Notes under the pieces: model-generated
The model's input: only the letters and a program-made list of their open reading frames with translations
Told to the model about the DNA's origin: nothing
The model's database searches: none
Position numbers and translations under genes: made by a program
Shown here: in pieces, positions 6,434 to 7,563 of the stretch
Position numbering within the stretch: the first letter of the stretch is position 1
Layout of the letters: every line of letters starts with the position of its first letter
From: Anaerolineae bacterium
Lineage (GTDB): Bacteria > Chloroflexota > Anaerolineae > 4572-78 > NAK82
Direction of reading: 5' to 3'
DNA length: 7,563 nucleotides
Assembly: GCA_030597485.1 (NCBI GenBank)
Contig: JAUVRU010000076.1
Location: forward strand, 1 to 7,563

Positions 6434-7563
6434 TTGAAGCCACGCCTGTTTTTCGTTGGGATGCTGCTGCTGACCTTGATCATTCTCCGGCCTGCATCAG
6501 TGACCGGTCAGGATGATTTCCCCGACGTATGCGCGGAGGATCCCGGCAATCTCGTCCGCAATTGCGAGTTCGACGACGGTCTCAGCCATTGGCACACCTT
6601 TGTTGAGGCTGGTGGCCGACCCGACTTCAGTGTGGAGCACTCATATCCGGCCTGCGATTCTCCCAAGTGCCCGGCGCTGCGCATCTGGGCTGAGGATTGG
6701 TTCATCGGGGGCATCTATCAGCAAGTCTCGGGTGTGGTGCCGGGCGTCACCTATTGGGCCAACGTCATCTGGATGGTGTACGATCCGGCGGGGCAGCTGG
6801 ACAACACGGTAGGACGTCGCATCGGCATTGACCCCGCCGGTGGCACGGACCCCACGTCTCCCACTGTGGTGTGGCGTCAGGACGTGTGGAAGTCCTTCGC
6901 CCGCTGTCCCTACAAGATCTGTCGCGAACTCCAGGTCGAGGCAGTCGCCCAGAACGCTACCATTACCGTCTTCTTGCGCATTGAGGACACCTGGAAGAAC
7001 CGTCGAGAAGAGTTTCCCTTGGTACCAGACCACTTCTTCCAGGAGCCGGAGTCCTTCTGGATTGACGACCCGGGGATGGTGCGTGCCGTGGCCGATCCAA
7101 CCCCGACACCGGCACCCACCCCCACCCCAGCGCCAATCAGTACCACCATCTCAGCCACCGGGGGCGGCAGTCTGACCTCCAACGACGCTGCCCGGAGCAC
7201 GACCATCCAAGTTCCGGTGGGGGCGGTGACCGGCTCCACTGTCATCACCTATGCCTATCACATGGGGTTGCCTGCTGGTGACCTGGTCGAGATTGATCGT
7301 TTTTTCGACCTGGTGGCGATACAAGACGGTACCCCCATCACCCGCTTCAACAGACCGGTCACCATTGCCGTGCGCTACCCGGTCAGCAACCCACTGAAGG
7401 AAGACACAATCCATCTGTATTGGTTGAGTGGAACACACTGGATTACCGACGGCGTCACCACGACCGTGCGTACCACCAGTAGCCTGACCAGCACCACCGA
7501 TCACTTCTCACTGTTTGCCGTGTTGGGCGAGACGAATTGGGTGTACTTGCCCACCATCATGAA
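6434..7563 (+). CDS. Secreted two-domain beta-sandwich-like protein with terminal VYLP motif, cut by window edge
   Basis: The frame is open from a TGA at 6425-6427 to the window end (376 full codons). I chose TTG at 6434 because it yields a proper signal peptide: basic MKPR, hydrophobic core 5-18, and cleavage probably after VTG25. The ATG at 6461 would lose the basic residues. No clear Shine-Dalgarno precedes TTG, so the start is less certain than the frame. Residues about 30-215 open with NLVRNCEFDDGLSHW, the usual beginning of carbohydrate-binding-like jelly-roll domains, with paired cysteines likely forming disulfides. A PTPAPTPTPAP linker lies near 222-234. Residues about 238-365 form a second beta domain with GGSLTSNDAARSTTIQVPVGAV, resembling ZU5-like domains of secreted Chloroflexota proteins. 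The last residues are NWVYLPTIM, similar to a short tail seen on many exported Chloroflexota proteins, so the true stop is probably only a few codons beyond the window. Likely role: extracellular binding or display. No catalytic residues are recognised. Confidence 0.88.
   Translation, partial: MKPRLFFVGMLLLTLIILRPASVTGQDDFPDVCAEDPGNLVRNCEFDDGLSHWHTFVEAGGRPDFSVEHSYPACDSPKCPALRIWAEDWFIGGIYQQVSGVVPGVTYWANVIWMVYDPAGQLDNTVGRRIGIDPAGGTDPTSPTVVWRQDVWKSFARCPYKICRELQVEAVAQNATITVFLRIEDTWKNRREEFPLVPDHFFQEPESFWIDDPGMVRAVADPTPTPAPTPTPAPISTTISATGGGSLTSNDAARSTTIQVPVGAVTGSTVITYAYHMGLPAGDLVEIDRFFDLVAIQDGTPITRFNRPVTIAVRYPVSNPLKEDTIHLYWLSGTHWITDGVTTTVRTTSSLTSTTDHFSLFAVLGETNWVYLPTIM

Overview
The window looks like chromosomal DNA from a GC-rich bacterium, most likely a Chloroflexota (Anaerolineae-like) lineage. 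I infer this from the proteins: large exported beta-propeller proteins with Pro/Thr linkers, a C-terminal module with GGWMFWR, IYVL and FEDTW motifs, and a secreted protein ending in VYLPTIM. All three are styles I associate with that phylum. No marker gene is present, so the assignment is moderate.

Layout. Positions 4680 down to 1 (minus strand) are a single open frame of 1560 codons that starts at an ATG and runs off the left edge. It encodes a giant lipoprotein: a YVTN-like propeller half, a Pro/Thr linker, a second half with 13 Asp-box (SxDxGxxW) repeats, another linker, and the start of a Chloroflexota-type C-terminal module. Near its N terminus, five tandem 15-bp units encode an ASTSG stalk. 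Positions 4681-5953 contain no convincing gene. This stretch holds a minus-strand promoter and 5' leader for the giant gene, a dense set of hairpins, a perfect 14-bp inverted repeat, a likely plus-strand terminator, and a strong plus-strand promoter. Positions 5954-6391 (plus) encode a 145-residue, probably helical cytoplasmic protein of unknown function. After a 42-nt gap, 6434 to the right edge (plus) encodes a secreted protein with an N-terminal carbohydrate-binding-like beta domain, a PTP linker, a second beta domain, and a terminal VYLP motif.

How it fits together. The two outer genes encode surface or secreted proteins built for binding or display. No enzyme, transporter, secretion machinery or mobile-element gene is visible, so a shared pathway cannot be claimed. 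The giant gene and the two-gene plus-strand set are divergently transcribed from the 1.27-kb spacer. The most unusual part is that spacer, above all 5618-5860, where nested inverted repeats are followed by a terminator-like hairpin without a credible reading frame. This is a candidate structured RNA or a small repeat element. I found no CRISPR array, tRNA, rRNA or transposase.
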